Assembly (NCBI GenBank): GCA_002005505.1 | Contig: KV908518.1 | Location: 251,465-315,464, forward strand | DNA from: Botryococcus braunii | Taxonomy: Eukaryota > Chlorophyta > Trebouxiophyceae | DNA length: 64,000 bases | Direction: 5' to 3' | Notes under the pieces: model-generated | What the model was told of the DNA's origin: nothing | The model's database searches: none | The model's input: the letters and a program-made list of their open reading frames with translations, nothing else | Shown: piece by piece, positions 29,699 to 40,136 of the stretch | Position numbering within the stretch: the stretch's first letter is position 1 | How the letters are laid out: each line of letters starts with the position of its first letter | Translations under genes and position numbers: made by a program

Positions 29699-31750
29699 TT
29701 ACGACTGTACCGGAATCCCTCTAACAAATTCTCGAGCAGCAGCTCGTTGCTCATAGCGTTGGGCCCGAGACGGTCCATTCAGAGGCGGAGTTGCAGTAGC
29801 AGGAGGAGGATTCCTGAGTGACTGCTGTGCTCGCTCCAAGGTCCGTTGATGCTGCCCACTGTCAGAGCCTCCTCGCGCAAGTTGTTGAAGTATATCCAGT
29901 ACCCCGGACTGGTCCAGATCCAGCTGAGGTGGTTTCTCACTTGGTCCAGGAATAATTTCTGGAGTGCCCTCCTCTTGGGAAGGCTTCCCCTGACATGCAG
30001 GCTCGGTTGCAGCTTGGTCAGGGGGTCCTGGGAGGGTGCTGTCAGGTCTGCTGCTGGGGCAAGGAGCTCTGACAGCCTGATCCTGAGTGCTGTACTGAGG
30101 TGAGGAGACTGTCGGGTTGCTGAGGTGCTGCTGAGCTGGCAAACCTTCCGGATACGAGAACTGCAGTGGCTGGTCAAGGAGGGTGGACATTCCCACCCGA
30201 GAGGCTCCTCGGATGTGTTCTACAAATTGGACATCTCTGCTCTCTCTCCAGACCCCCCCTCCCAGATAAATACGATATGCCTTGGACACTGGGGAATAAC
30301 CAGTGAACATGCCAGGTACCGCCTTTGGTGCAAATACCCCCCTCTGTTGATCGGGCACATGCACAAATGCCAGGCATCCCCACGTACGAAGAAGTGATAC
30401 ATCTGGCTTGTAACCCATGAATAATTCACAAGGAGTGAGAGGCCTGCCTGTACTGGGTCCCATATTCAGGAGGATGCAGGCTGTTTCTAGGGCCTCTTTC
30501 CACATGACTGGACTGGCACCTGCAAAATTGAGGAGGGTTCTGGTTCGTTCCTTCAAGGTCCTGTTGGCTCGCTCTGCTATCCCGTTCTGCTGGGGAGTGT
30601 AGGGTGCAGACATCTCCAGCTTAGTGCCCTGAGACGCACAGAACTCCTTGAATCTTGAATTAATAAATTCTGTGCCTCTGTCACACCGAATGCATTTGAC
30701 AGTGGTCCCTCTTTCTGTCTGCCAAAATAGGATCAGGTCCCTGACAACTGAGGCGATTACATCCTTTGACTTTACTGGTAGAACAGCCTTCCATCCAGAT
30801 GCCTCATCAGCTACAGTCACCCAAAAGCGTTCCCCAGAAATGGCTGCTGGTGAAATGGGACCCACAGTGTCAATATGAATTCTGTCGAGAGGATTTATTG
30901 CAGGCCTGGAACTTTCACCAAAGGGGGGACGGGTGTGCTTCCCCTCAATACATGCTTCACAATACTTTGGACAGTTCTCACAAGGTGACAGGGAGGTATC
31001 AATGCCTGTGACCAGCTGTTCATTGCTCAGGCGCTGCATCCATGGTTCACCCGGATGTCCCATTCTGCTGTGCCACAGAAATCGTTTTGCACAATCATGT
31101 AGCAGGTTCTTCTTGGATTTGCTCTTTGCAGCAGATGCCAGTGGTAACAGCCGTTGCACTGGGGGAACAGATAAGCAGTCATGGACATAATAGAGACCTT
31201 TTTCTGCTCTGATGGGCATCTTCCAGTCATTCGGGCCAGAGACTGAGGTAAAGGCACCCATGCTGTCTGTGGTAACGCAAGCTCCATCACGAAGGGCAGC
31301 AGAGACAGACAAGATATTCATCGTTGCAGAGGGAACACACTGGACATGATGCAGCCACAGTGGGATAGATTGCAGGTTCAATAGGCAGATTGATCCAATG
31401 GCAGTAATTCCCACAGTTGCATCAGACGTGGCCAGCTGCAGGGGGATGGGAGCAGCATGTACTGTGGGAGCATGCAGCAGTGACAGATCATTGACAAGAT
31501 GGACTGACGCTCCACTGTCTACCAACCAGGACTGTTTGGATATTCTCCCCTTGCATGGTTTGAGAACATTATAGGATACCACGTGTGGCATACCTTCAGG
31601 TGGGGGAGAAGGTGGACCTGGTGGTGGATGCAGCAGTGGGAACGCTCCTGCTGCAGGGAAGATATGCTGGACTGCTGGTGGGGGCTGGGGTCCTCCAGGA
31701 AACTGACCTTGGGGCCACATGCCTGCCAGTTGCTGCACTGCTGCTACCAC
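29699..31750 (-). CDS. pol: Copia F Pol part 1: protease and integrase
   Basis: Open 683-residue frame. Protease motif SWLVDSGASVHLVND near residue 85; GAG-pre-integrase HHCC segment (HSRMGHPGEPWMQR ... CEACIEGKHTRPPF) near 230-280; integrase core with D (HIDTVGP), D (RCDRGTEF) and E (NGIAERANRT). After that comes the usual Copia linker (CLAFVHVP ... MFTGYSP ... YRIY). It ends at a TAA just before element H, so the frame to RT is cut. It is in frame with gag (31763) but separated by a TAA; see the gag entry. Confidence 0.9.
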   Translation of the reverse strand: MVAAVQQLAGMWPQGQFPGGPQPPPAVQHIFPAAGAFPLLHPPPGPPSPPPEGMPHVVSYNVLKPCKGRISKQSWLVDSGASVHLVNDLSLLHAPTVHAAPIPLQLATSDATVGITAIGSICLLNLQSIPLWLHHVQCVPSATMNILSVSAALRDGACVTTDSMGAFTSVSGPNDWKMPIRAEKGLYYVHDCLSVPPVQRLLPLASAAKSKSKKNLLHDCAKRFLWHSRMGHPGEPWMQRLSNEQLVTGIDTSLSPCENCPKYCEACIEGKHTRPPFGESSRPAINPLDRIHIDTVGPISPAAISGERFWVTVADEASGWKAVLPVKSKDVIASVVRDLILFWQTERGTTVKCIRCDRGTEFINSRFKEFCASQGTKLEMSAPYTPQQNGIAERANRTLKERTRTLLNFAGASPVMWKEALETACILLNMGPSTGRPLTPCELFMGYKPDVSLLRTWGCLAFVHVPDQQRGVFAPKAVPGMFTGYSPVSKAYRIYLGGGVWRESRDVQFVEHIRGASRVGMSTLLDQPLQFSYPEGLPAQQHLSNPTVSSPQYSTQDQAVRAPCPSSRPDSTLPGPPDQAATEPACQGKPSQEEGTPEIIPGPSEKPPQLDLDQSGVLDILQQLARGGSDSGQHQRTLERAQQSLRNPPPATATPPLNGPSRAQRYEQRAAAREFVRGIPVQS

Positions 31751-31762
31751 ATTCCTCTGTGT

Positions 31763-32632
31763 TTATGCGTCCCTCTGTCTCTTGCGGCAGTCTCTCCAGA
31801 AGTGCCCCTTTTTGTGGCAGTAGTTGCACGTACCACGTACCTCCACCTTGGTCTCTGTGTCTGCATTCTGTCTGGTCTGAGTCAACGCACATGCAGTAGG
31901 GGCAGGGACTGCTGCAGCCAGCATTGGTTGTGCAGTCAAGACCACTGCAGGCAGATCTGGGTCATCATCGTAGCCCGTTGCTTCTGCTGTGGTGGAGATG
32001 AGGTCTGCCAGCTGATCCAAGGGATAAGCCACGGCTGTAGGCAGTAGTCCAGGGGGGTTGGCAGCTGCTGGCAGGCCCTGCACAATCTGTGTGGCCACGT
32101 GCCCATCCAGGAGATCATGACCATTTCTCTTCAAGCAACCTTTCAGATTGATCATCCTATTGACGTACTGGGAAATGGTTTCACCTTGTCTCATGCCACG
32201 GGACATCTCCTTTAGCCAGTCAGCATTGGCCTGAGTATTGTATCCTCCCACAAACTTCCTACATATATACACGTATGCATCATATGCCGATGGCTTACTT
32301 GACAGCTCCCCCAACCAGTCTTCTGGAACTGATTCATACAGCAACAACAATGCTGCGGCATTATGGGTAGTTCCAGGCATAGCTTGTTGGATGGCTGGCA
32401 AAGAACCCTTGGCATCGTTTGCTGCAGTGAAGGCATTGTCCCACACCACAAAGTTCTGGCCTTTACGTTGCAGTTTTATATGTACCTTGACCTGAGTGGC
32501 AATGACCTTGGGAAGGGTGTCTCCTTCCCCTCTGGAGGTACTGGGAGTGCAAGGTTCCCTGGTAGGAGTTGATGTGGACTCCTCTCCTGCTGACTTAGAT
32601 TCTGAGCTGGTGCTGGTACCCTTCTTCTTCAT
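31763..32632 (-). CDS. gag: Copia F Gag
   Basis: ATG 32632, 289 residues: S/T-rich start, Copia gag (UBN2-like) region with VWDNAFTAANDAKG, LLLYESVPEDW, YVYICRKFVGG and GETISQYVNRMINLKG, and a CCHC knuckle CNYCHKKGHFWRDC near 275. It ends in TAA; the protease-integrase frame follows in the same phase only 12 nt later. In K the equivalent gag and pol form one frame without a stop. So this TAA is either a nonsense change or a point of stop-codon read-through. Confidence 0.9.
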   Translation of the reverse strand: MKKKGTSTSSESKSAGEESTSTPTREPCTPSTSRGEGDTLPKVIATQVKVHIKLQRKGQNFVVWDNAFTAANDAKGSLPAIQQAMPGTTHNAAALLLLYESVPEDWLGELSSKPSAYDAYVYICRKFVGGYNTQANADWLKEMSRGMRQGETISQYVNRMINLKGCLKRNGHDLLDGHVATQIVQGLPAAANPPGLLPTAVAYPLDQLADLISTTAEATGYDDDPDLPAVVLTAQPMLAAAVPAPTACALTQTRQNADTETKVEVRGTCNYCHKKGHFWRDCRKRQRDA

Positions 32633-32647
32633 GCTGTTTGGAACAGG

Positions 32648-33172
32648 TCAGTTGTCGCTCCTTTCTGACAGTCTGGAGTCTCCGTCCTCGTCCTCACTGT
32701 CGTCCTCTGTGACCCACTCGTCCACGTGAAATTCGCCCTCGCCGCAGAGAATTAGACCATCAATGAAGTCGTCTCCCAGGCTGTTCAAAGCTAGCTCAAT
32801 CGCTGCGTAGGCTGCTTTCTCTGTCCAATAAGTTTCGTGCGATGGACCGCCCGTTTGCTGTAGGCACCTCTCAAAAATTGCTCGTGTTAGATATCCTGGC
32901 TCTCCGTTGATGAATGAGATTTCCCAAACAGTGAATTTATAAGCTGGATATATCGGAAAACGCTCTCGGAACCACCGAGGGGGCGTGAGTGCTCCCCGTC
33001 CGTGAGCTTCGTGGACGAAGTCCTTCACCAGGAATGCTCGTTCTTCTATCGTCCGTGGTCCTTTCTCTCCTCCTGCCTTTCTTCGCTCGTTATATGTTGG
33101 AGGAGGAGGTGGAGGTGGAGGAGGTCTACGTCCGCCCGTGCTCATGCGTCCGGTTGGTCTCTTTCGCGCCAT
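32648..33172 (-). CDS. Extra leader ORF of Copia F, unknown function
   Basis: A 174-residue frame from ATG 33172, lying between PBS and gag with only 15 nt to the gag start. It begins with a basic stretch and a nine-proline run (MARKRPTGRMSTGGRRPPPP...). A folded-looking middle follows (IEERAFLVKDFVHEAHGRG ... RFPIYPAYKFTVWEISFINGEPGYLTRAIFERCLQQTG), then an acidic C-terminus (VTEDDSEDEDGDS). I recognise no gag, protease or envelope motif and no transmembrane segment. K has no equivalent in its shorter (about 390-bp) leader. It could be a captured host segment or a family-specific accessory protein. Confidence 0.6.
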   Translation of the reverse strand: MARKRPTGRMSTGGRRPPPPPPPPPTYNERRKAGGEKGPRTIEERAFLVKDFVHEAHGRGALTPPRWFRERFPIYPAYKFTVWEISFINGEPGYLTRAIFERCLQQTGGPSHETYWTEKAAYAAIELALNSLGDDFIDGLILCGEGEFHVDEWVTEDDSEDEDGDSRLSERSDN

Positions 33173-33221
33173 AGCAGACTACTTTGCCCAAGTCATACAT
33201 TTTACATGCCCCAGCAGGAAA

Positions 33222-33238
33222 GTGGTGGGCCCATAACC
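33222..33238 (-). promoter_or_regulatory. Copia F primer-binding site (initiator tRNA-Met half)
   Basis: The element strand directly after the LTR reads GGTTATGGGCCCACCAC. This is complementary over 17 nt to the anticodon stem-loop of plant initiator tRNA-Met (GTGGTGGGCCCATAACC, from general knowledge). That implies priming by an internally cleaved tRNA half, as known for Drosophila copia. Confidence 0.8.
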
Positions 33239-33978
33239 TGTAAACTTCTGAGTTTGGCGTTCCCTGTATGACCCGGCACGAGGGTGTTTAGCCCGGCGAC
33301 ACTCTTGTTGTTTGTCGAGTAACAAGCAGTGACGACTTTGAATGAGATGACTTGACTGGCCACAGTTAAGTAACAAACACCCGAAGTGCTTTTGATGTCC
33401 CAATCAAGTCTTACAATGCTTCTTGCTCTCCCTCATCACTCATCAATTCAAACTACTCTATCTACGAAGTTACTGATAGTCTGCATTACCGATGTCCGAT
33501 GAGCTAAGCAGTGGCACCTTTCTATTACACATTATCTAGACCCTTTCCTAATCCATTGTTCTTGCGTAATTGATGTCCTAACAACGGTTTACCTGTATGA
33601 CCCGGCACGAGGGTGTTTAGCCCGGCGACACTCTTGTTGTTTGTCGAGTAACAAGCAGTGACGACTTTGAATGAGATGACTTGACTGGCCATAGTTAAGT
33701 AACAAACACCCGAAGTGCTTTTGATGTCCCAATCAAGTGCCTCATTCTTTCGAGCCAGGCGCATATATATATATATAGCCTTTCGAGCAAACCGTGTCTG
33801 ATTACCTCATTCTCCCTTATCAACATCAGATTGGTCTAGATTGATTATGGCAGAACTCCTAGGTTCTGCCACCTATTACTCATTCTAATAAAATGTTCTC
33901 ACTGGTAATTGAATCTGATCTGGCCATCATTACTCTTCTGAGGGAAAGGCACCAAAATGTTCCTTCACTATTACAATA
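33239..33978 (-). repeat. 5' LTR of Copia F
   Basis: 740 bp, matching 18013-18741 with small differences. The duplicated units start at 33263 and 33592. The terminal bases next to TSD AGATC read ...ATTACAATA instead of ATTATAACA. Confidence 0.9.
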
Positions 33979-33983
33979 AGATC

Positions 33984-34990
33984 CTTCATTATTCATACTT
34001 CAGAGTGTAGAGGGAGCTACTGTGTATTTGCTGCTATATGTTGATGACATACTGATAGTGTCTGAAGATATTGCTAGCATAGAAAAGACCAAATTGTTGC
34101 TGTCTGCTAAGTTTTCAGTGAAAGACTTGGGTGAAGCAAGGCACTTTCTGGGGATGCAGTTAGCATTTCAGTATGATGAAGGTGGTGTGCTGAAAAGTAT
34201 TAAATTGTCAAACGAGAAACTGGTCACAGACATTCTTGAGAGCTTTGACATGATAAACTGTCGCACGAAATCAGTCCCCCTTGATGCATCCTGGAAATTG
34301 CAGAAAGATGTTGGTGAACCCCTCCCTTCTGAAAATCGCTATAGGGAGCTTGTGGGAGGGATATTGTATTTAGCCAACACTGTTAGGCCAGACCTATCCT
34401 ACTCAGCTGGTTTGCTAGCAAGGTTTTCTAACCAGCCCACTTCAACGCATTTGAGCGCAGGCATGAATGTGCTGAGGTACCTGGCAGCAACCAAGGAGCT
34501 GGGTTTGGAGTGGGAAAAGGGGAAGGGAGGCTTGGTGGCCTTTGTGGACTCTGACTATGCAGGTGATCTGGATGGCAGAAAGTCTACATCAGGCTACGTA
34601 TTTATGTCCAGTGGTGCAGCAGTCTCTTGGGGTACTAAGCTGCAGCCACTGGTGGCTCTGTCCACAGTGGAGGCAGAGTTCATCTTAATGTGTACTGGGG
34701 TGCAAGAAGCGCTTTGGTTCAACAAGCTGAGGGCTGACCTGGGAGAGGGGGAAGGTGGTGTTGTGGTGTACACTGACAACACAGGTGCCCTGGCTAATAT
34801 CAAGGGGATTCCCATCTCAACTAGGACCAAGCACATTGCAGTGAGGTACCACAGGGTGAGGGATGAGGTGGAGAAGGGTGCTATCATTCCAAAATATGTG
34901 GGCACTGCAGAAAATATTGCTGATATGTTCACGAAGGTTTTGGCCAAAGCTCCCTTCACAAAGCTTACAGCACAGGCTGGCTTGAAATGA
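33984..34990 (+). pseudogene. Copia E Pol: RT active site to RNase H
   Basis: The continuation of E's RT after insertion F: YVDDILIVSED active site, KDLGEARHFLGMQ, RYRELVGGILYLANTVRPDLS, and RNase H (FVDSDYAGDLDGRKSTSGYVF; STVEAEFI; YTDNTGALA; TKHIAVRYHRVRDEV; ADMFTKVL), ending in a TGA at 34990. No stop in this part. It is severed from its N-terminal half by 16 kb of nested DNA. Confidence 0.9.
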
Positions 34991-35075
34991 AGCCAACTGA
35001 TTGAGCACAGCTGTTTGTGCTTGGCTGAAGTGATTTGGGAATGCTTATTTGTCCACTCCTACACATGAGGGGAGG
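34991..35075 (+). other. Copia E 3' region with polypurine tract and TSD
   Basis: 85 bp ending CATGAGGGGAGG. The purine run is E's plus-strand primer; its last five bases GGAGG are duplicated at 46022-46026 by insertion of D. Confidence 0.85.
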
Positions 35076-35266
35076 TGTAATATCTTGTGCCGATCTCAAG
35101 TTCGTGTGAGAATGACCTCACACAGGTGCGACCCGTCTGATAGCACCCCGCCAGCCAAGCTGGCCAGATTACGTAATGAGGTCATCGTACCCCGCTCTCC
35201 GATCACGCGCTATCGGCTCGATGCCGATCGGCTCCCTAACGGACCCTTCGCACTCGGAACGTTACA
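35076..35266 (-). repeat. 3' LTR of D (191 bp)
   Basis: Plus-strand TGTAATATCTTG...GGAACGTTACA. It differs from the 5' LTR by few bases (for example GTGCCGATC versus GTGCCAATC). Confidence 0.9.
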
Positions 35267-35783
35267 CCCTCCCCCACCTAGGCTCAAGCCGTCTCGGATT
35301 GAGGGGGATGCATCTCCCACACAGGAAGCACTACAGTCAAGAGTGTATCACGTCCTTACCAGCCACCTTCGCAGGAAGCCCTACAGACAAGAGTCCCATA
35401 CCTCTTGCCCAGCCACCCGCCACCCTAGTCCCGGCAGACTAGTGGTAACGACAATCCACACCCATGCTCATTTGGACTGCCCGCGGAGCACTCCCGGAAG
35501 TACAACCTCCGTCACCAGAAATCCATCTGGCTAATCAAGCTATTGGGGGTTTCACTGACCATCACCATAGCGCTTAGAGTACATGGTTACTCTAGAGTCA
35601 CAACCCACCATCAGCAGAGCCTCTCAGACACCGAGTCCAAGACCCGGGGTGCACCATGCCCTTGAGACTATCTGAGGTGCTACTAAGTCCGCAGTGAACG
35701 GAATAGGGCCCTTCCATTGGCATAGCCAAGGACAGGGGGGAGCTATTGAGTAGGACGACATGTTGAACAATGCAACCACTTCG
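35267..35783 (-). other. D polypurine tract and 3' noncoding region, with left B3 TSD
   Basis: GGTGGGGGAGGG on the element strand at 35267-35279 is the polypurine tract. The rest, about 500 bp, is non-coding, ending with CTTCG (35779-35783), the left copy of B3's target site. Confidence 0.75.
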
Positions 35784-36233
35784 TTTAACGAAGTGAGACG
35801 TGTAACTAAGATTTATAACAAGCTAAGCAAGGGTATCAGGCAAGGGTGACACCGAAGGTAGAAATCGAAGTTCCAATCCGTTACAAGTTCGCAGCCCTCC
35901 TCACGCAGGTCGTCCGAGTCTCCAAAGAACAATATATAATGAACAATGTAGAGAATGCTAGATGTCTCACTCGTAGCAGCAAACCCAAAGACAATGATAA
36001 CCACCCGAGTTCCTAGTCCACCTATGCGCGGATCCGGCTACGTCGTCCCTCTACGAGATGCTCTCGCGAGCATAGCGATATGGATGACGAGAGGAGACCC
36101 ACTAGGATATTACAGTCATTTTCCTACACACAAGGACAACGAGATCTACTCGTATCCCAAAGGGCACGAAGAAACATGAACTACGCGCACATCCTACGTG
36201 AGACGCGTCGCGCTGACGCGGCACCTCACTACA
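35784..36233 (-). repeat. 3' LTR of B3
   Basis: 450 bp; B2-type variants (GATGATAACCACC, GATCCGGCTACG). Confidence 0.9.
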
Positions 36234-36915
36234 TACTCCCCCCCTTATTCCTGTGCGTCCCCGCGCAGAAGGCAGAGCGCAACAACAAACAGACAAGGCA
36301 AACAAAGGAACAGAAAGACCTTCCAACATGCGGAGACTCAGACTTAGACCTACGGGCAACCCGCCTCCCGTGTTGCCAGACCCCAGCCGAATGCTGCGTA
36401 TCGGGGTCCCCACCATAATGCAATAACAACAAGGATCAGGCATGACTAACAGAACAAAAGACAAAACACTGAAAGAAAAACGAAAGTCCACATGATGAAC
36501 AGCCAAAATGAGACACAAGGGCAGAGCTAAAAGTCCAGATGTCCAAAAGTCCAGAGTCCAAGGGGAGTCCAATTTCCACATATAGTCCAGTATTACGCCA
36601 GTATTGCACCATATTGATCAGGTGTGGTAGTGAAGTGAAAAGGCCATACACCTAATGTGCACAAAAATCTATCCAGGTAAGGGACCCATGGTCAACCCTA
36701 CCGGGTAAGGCAGCCTTACCCTAGCCTATCCAAAGTCCATATGGCCATACAGAGAGACCCCTCCAAGGAGGGCCAACCGGTCGACGGGACCCTAAGGGTG
36801 GACCCTAGGAGTCGTGCCCTTGGGAGGCAATGGCGGGAGCCCGTGACTCTCTCTGTACTCTTCCACTTTCTTGTGGCAACAACGCGTGACCTGTGCAAGT
36901 TATTTCCAGCTATCC
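36234..36915 (-). other. 3' noncoding region of B3
   Basis: Same content as 7823-8524 of B1 apart from a short deletion near 36290: polypurine tract, hairpin, no gene. Confidence 0.7.
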
Positions 36916-38986
36916 TCATTTGGCTCGTTCGGATCGTCCAGAGTGCGGCCGCGTTCGCCAGTGAGTGGCTTGTGATCCACAATGCCACCACACCCGGGAT
37001 CCACGATACATCCACACCCATGTCCTTAACAATTGTGCTAGAGTATAAGCATCAGCATTCATGGTTGTAGCAGCAAAATGAGCACACTTGCTAAGCCTAT
37101 CCACAACAAATCAAATAGCATCATTTCCACTTGGGGTCTGTGGGAGGTTGGTAATAAAGTCCATAGACACACTTTGCCACTTCCTTGCTGGTATTTGTAA
37201 GGGGTGAAGAAGACCAGCAGGCAAAGTATTCCGAGCCTTGACTCGTTGACAAGAGTCACAATGAGCAACATAGGCTTTGACATCCTCATACATTCCCGGC
37301 CAATACCATTCCCTTGTTACAAGCTCGTACATGCGAGTTACTCCAGGGTGACCAACATGAGGTGGATCATGTAAAGCTTCCAAAATTCCACGTCGTAGGT
37401 TCTCCACGACAAGTTCCCCATCTTTCCTTTCCTCAAACAATGCAGGAACATATTTCCGTCCATTCCTCTCCCAAAAGCCTCCCTTTAGACTAACCTTCCT
37501 TCTATTCGCACGCGCTGCCAACCACGGATCGTATGTGTAAGCCTTCTCAAGTTTGCCAAGTAGGGATTCGTACCCATCGGTCTCGCGGGTAAGCTCACTC
37601 GGGCTGGCCAACCCGATTTGCTCCATCGTGCCGAGGGAGCTTGGGGTCTCGTGAGCGGGCCCCGGGAGCGTGACCTTGGGGACCTTGCGGACCCGAGCTG
37701 TGAGGGTACCCTCGACATCCCGGCTGGAGGGGGTGAGGGAGTCCGGACTGGTGCGCCGACGCTTGCGCCGGAGGGCAGCCCCGGCCACAGCAGCCCCATT
37801 GTCCCTCCCCCCAGGTCCAGGGTGTTGAGTGAAGTGACACCTGGAGAGCGGATCCGCAATGTTGGTCTTGCCCGGTTCCCATACCCATTCAATCTCAAAC
37901 TCCTGCAGGCGCTCGGCCCACCGAGCCCTCCGAGGACTAAGCCCCACCTGTTGACCCAAGAAGGTGTTGCACTTGTGATCCGTCACCACCGTTACTGGCT
38001 TACCTAACAAATAACATCTCCATTCCGTGAGAGCATACACTACAGCCAATAACTCCCGTTCCGTGGCACTGTAGTTCCTCTCGCTTGCTCCCAACTTTTT
38101 ACTGAAATACGCACAAACCTTCCCATCTTGAAATAGCACAGCTCCCACGCCGTAATCGCATGCGTCGCACACTACCTTAAATGGCCGACGTACGTCCGGG
38201 AGTGTTAAGATAGGGGCACTTACCAAAGCTTCCTTTATGTTGTCAAATGCTTCCTGTTGTTCCTGTCCCCACTTCCAAGGTGCTTTTGCCCCAGAGAGAG
38301 CTGTCAATGGGGTTGCAAGGATACTGTAGTTCTGAATAAACTTTCGAAAGTAATTAGACAACCCAAGAAACCTCCTAACTTCCGTTACGTTTGTGGGCGT
38401 AGGCCACTCCTGCACCACCTTGACTTTATCCATATCCACTTCCAACCCATTTTCCCCAATGATGTGTCCCAAGTATTTCAATTGTTTCTCAAAGAAAGAG
38501 CATTTGACAAGTTTTGCCAGGAGTTGGTGTTCGCGTAGACGGGTGAAAACTCTGTCCAACTGCAGAAGGTGTTCCTCTTCCGTTTTGCTGTAAATGAGCA
38601 CATCATCCAAGTATACAACCACAAAGCCTTCCCTATAAAGTCGTGAAAAACCTCATTCATAAGCCGTTGAAATGTCGCGGGCGCGTTGGTCAAACCAAAG
38701 GGAAGTACAAGAAATTCGTACAAGCCAAAAGGGGTCCTGAAGGCAGTTTTAGGCACATCCTCCTTGCGAAGTCGCACTTGATGGTACCCAGACAACAAGT
38801 CCAAGCTCGAAAACACCTTGGCTCCCTTAAGCCTATCCAACAGATCGTCAGTTCTGGGGAGAGGGTACCGGTACTACTGGGGGGTTTTGTGACGACGGGG
38901 GTGTCGTGCATAGATTTGTCGGTGTCCGCCAAGTCGGCCTCACTTGAGGCGTCCTCCCCGGTGATGTCCACCAGTTCAGCCTGCTC
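36916..38986 (-). pseudogene. B3 Pol remnant
   Basis: RT part to integrase N-terminus as in B1. It includes the same TGA in place of the Trp after DAI (about 37110) and the same truncation after LLRT. In addition there is a one-base deletion near 38634 (CCCTATAAAG versus CCCTTATAAAG in B1) just upstream of YLDD in the reading direction. Protease and the RT N-terminus are removed by two deletions: one at 38866-38870 (joint at TACC) and one at 38979-38986 (joint at GCCTGCTC). No functional enzyme is possible. Confidence 0.9.
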
Positions 38987-40059
38987 TTCCTTTGCAAGTA
39001 GTCCCGCTTGCCCTGACATTGCCATTGCTCGTGACCAAAGTTTTTGCAGAAATAACACTGGCGCTCGGAGGGGACGCTTGTCCGAGAATCTAACTTCCCA
39101 CCAACGTTGTGTCCGACGGCTCCAAGCACAGGCACCTGGGTGAATCCCGGAAAGTATGCCGGCGTGCTTGTTGGAGTCCTCTTCACAACGTTGAGAACCT
39201 TCCTTCCGTCCTGTCCCCTCAGCATCCCCCCTGATTTTAAGTTGCTTTCATATTGCACCACATAAGTGCACAATGAGTCGAGGCTTGTGAACCTGACACC
39301 AGTTTGAGGGTTAACTGTGCAAGCAACTCTAATAGGAGCATTCAGGCCTTTGAGGAACATATATATTTTATCATTTTCGCAGATGTCATATTCGGTTTCT
39401 ACATCACTCAACAAGGAAATAAACCTTTCTATGTATCTTTCAACGCTTTCTTGCCCTTGATAAACATGGTCTAATTTTTGCCGGGCAGCCATAACCAAAT
39501 CGGTAGAGTCGTATCGATTTCCCATAAAATTTTTAAAGTCTTCCCATGTTGGCTCTGTTTGACCTCCTTCCCTTTCCTTCCTTTTGAGGTATGTCCCCCA
39601 CACCTTTGTAGGTCGCTCCTCCATACATTGCAGCGCGACTGCCACCCACTTGTCCCTTGACACATTTGAAATGTTCACATATGATTCCACCTTACTAGCA
39701 AAGAATTGGAAGCTTCCTCTTTTTCCTGTAAACATGGCTGGTGTAGGCACACGCACGACGTTAGTGGTGGATGACGTCCGCTTGGATGCTCGTTCTCCCT
39801 CCAAGGCCTCAATCCGCTTCAATAACCGTAGAATTAGGGATTTAGTCTTATTTTTCTTCAAGGGTGTCTTCAAAGGAGTGGGTTTGGGTTTCGTTTTGGG
39901 TGTGGTCGGTTTTGGCGATGGGGCCAATTGCAATTCCGTTTCGGACTCTTCCAAAAGATCATCGACTTCAATACCTTCCTTTTCCAAACCTTCCAAAATT
40001 TCTTTCTCTTTAAGAGGGAGACCGGAGTACTTTTTTCCTTTCCGTTTAACCGCCATCAT
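38987..40059 (-). pseudogene. gag: B3 Gag, C-terminus replaced by deletion
   Basis: Near-identical to B1 gag from ATG 40059 through capsid and CCHC knuckle (CYFCKNFGHEQWQC), ending at the 1017-bp deletion joint after DYLQRKS. The frame then runs out of phase through pol sequence to a stop at 38848. The basic C-terminal RNA-binding tail is lost but the knuckle stays. It might still be translated. Confidence 0.85.
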
Positions 40060-40136
40060 ATCAATGGAACAATGCAATTACAACCTTCCCTACGTCTCCC
40101 TTCGGTTCGAGGCTCTAACCGCCTCGCCGATACCAA

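Larger units (their letters stand above)
18013..33978 (-). mobile_element. Copia element F, carrying nested H
   Basis: Minus-strand Ty1/Copia element with TSD AGATC (18008-18012 and 33979-33983). Layout on the element strand: 5' LTR 33239-33978, tRNA-half PBS, extra leader ORF, gag, protease-integrase, [H inserted], RT-RNase H, polypurine tract AAGGGGAAG, 3' LTR 18013-18741. Without H it is about 7.4 kb. The LTRs differ by small indels (for example a TA-repeat expansion near 33765) and substitutions, so F is older than B1, B3 and K. Confidence 0.92.
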
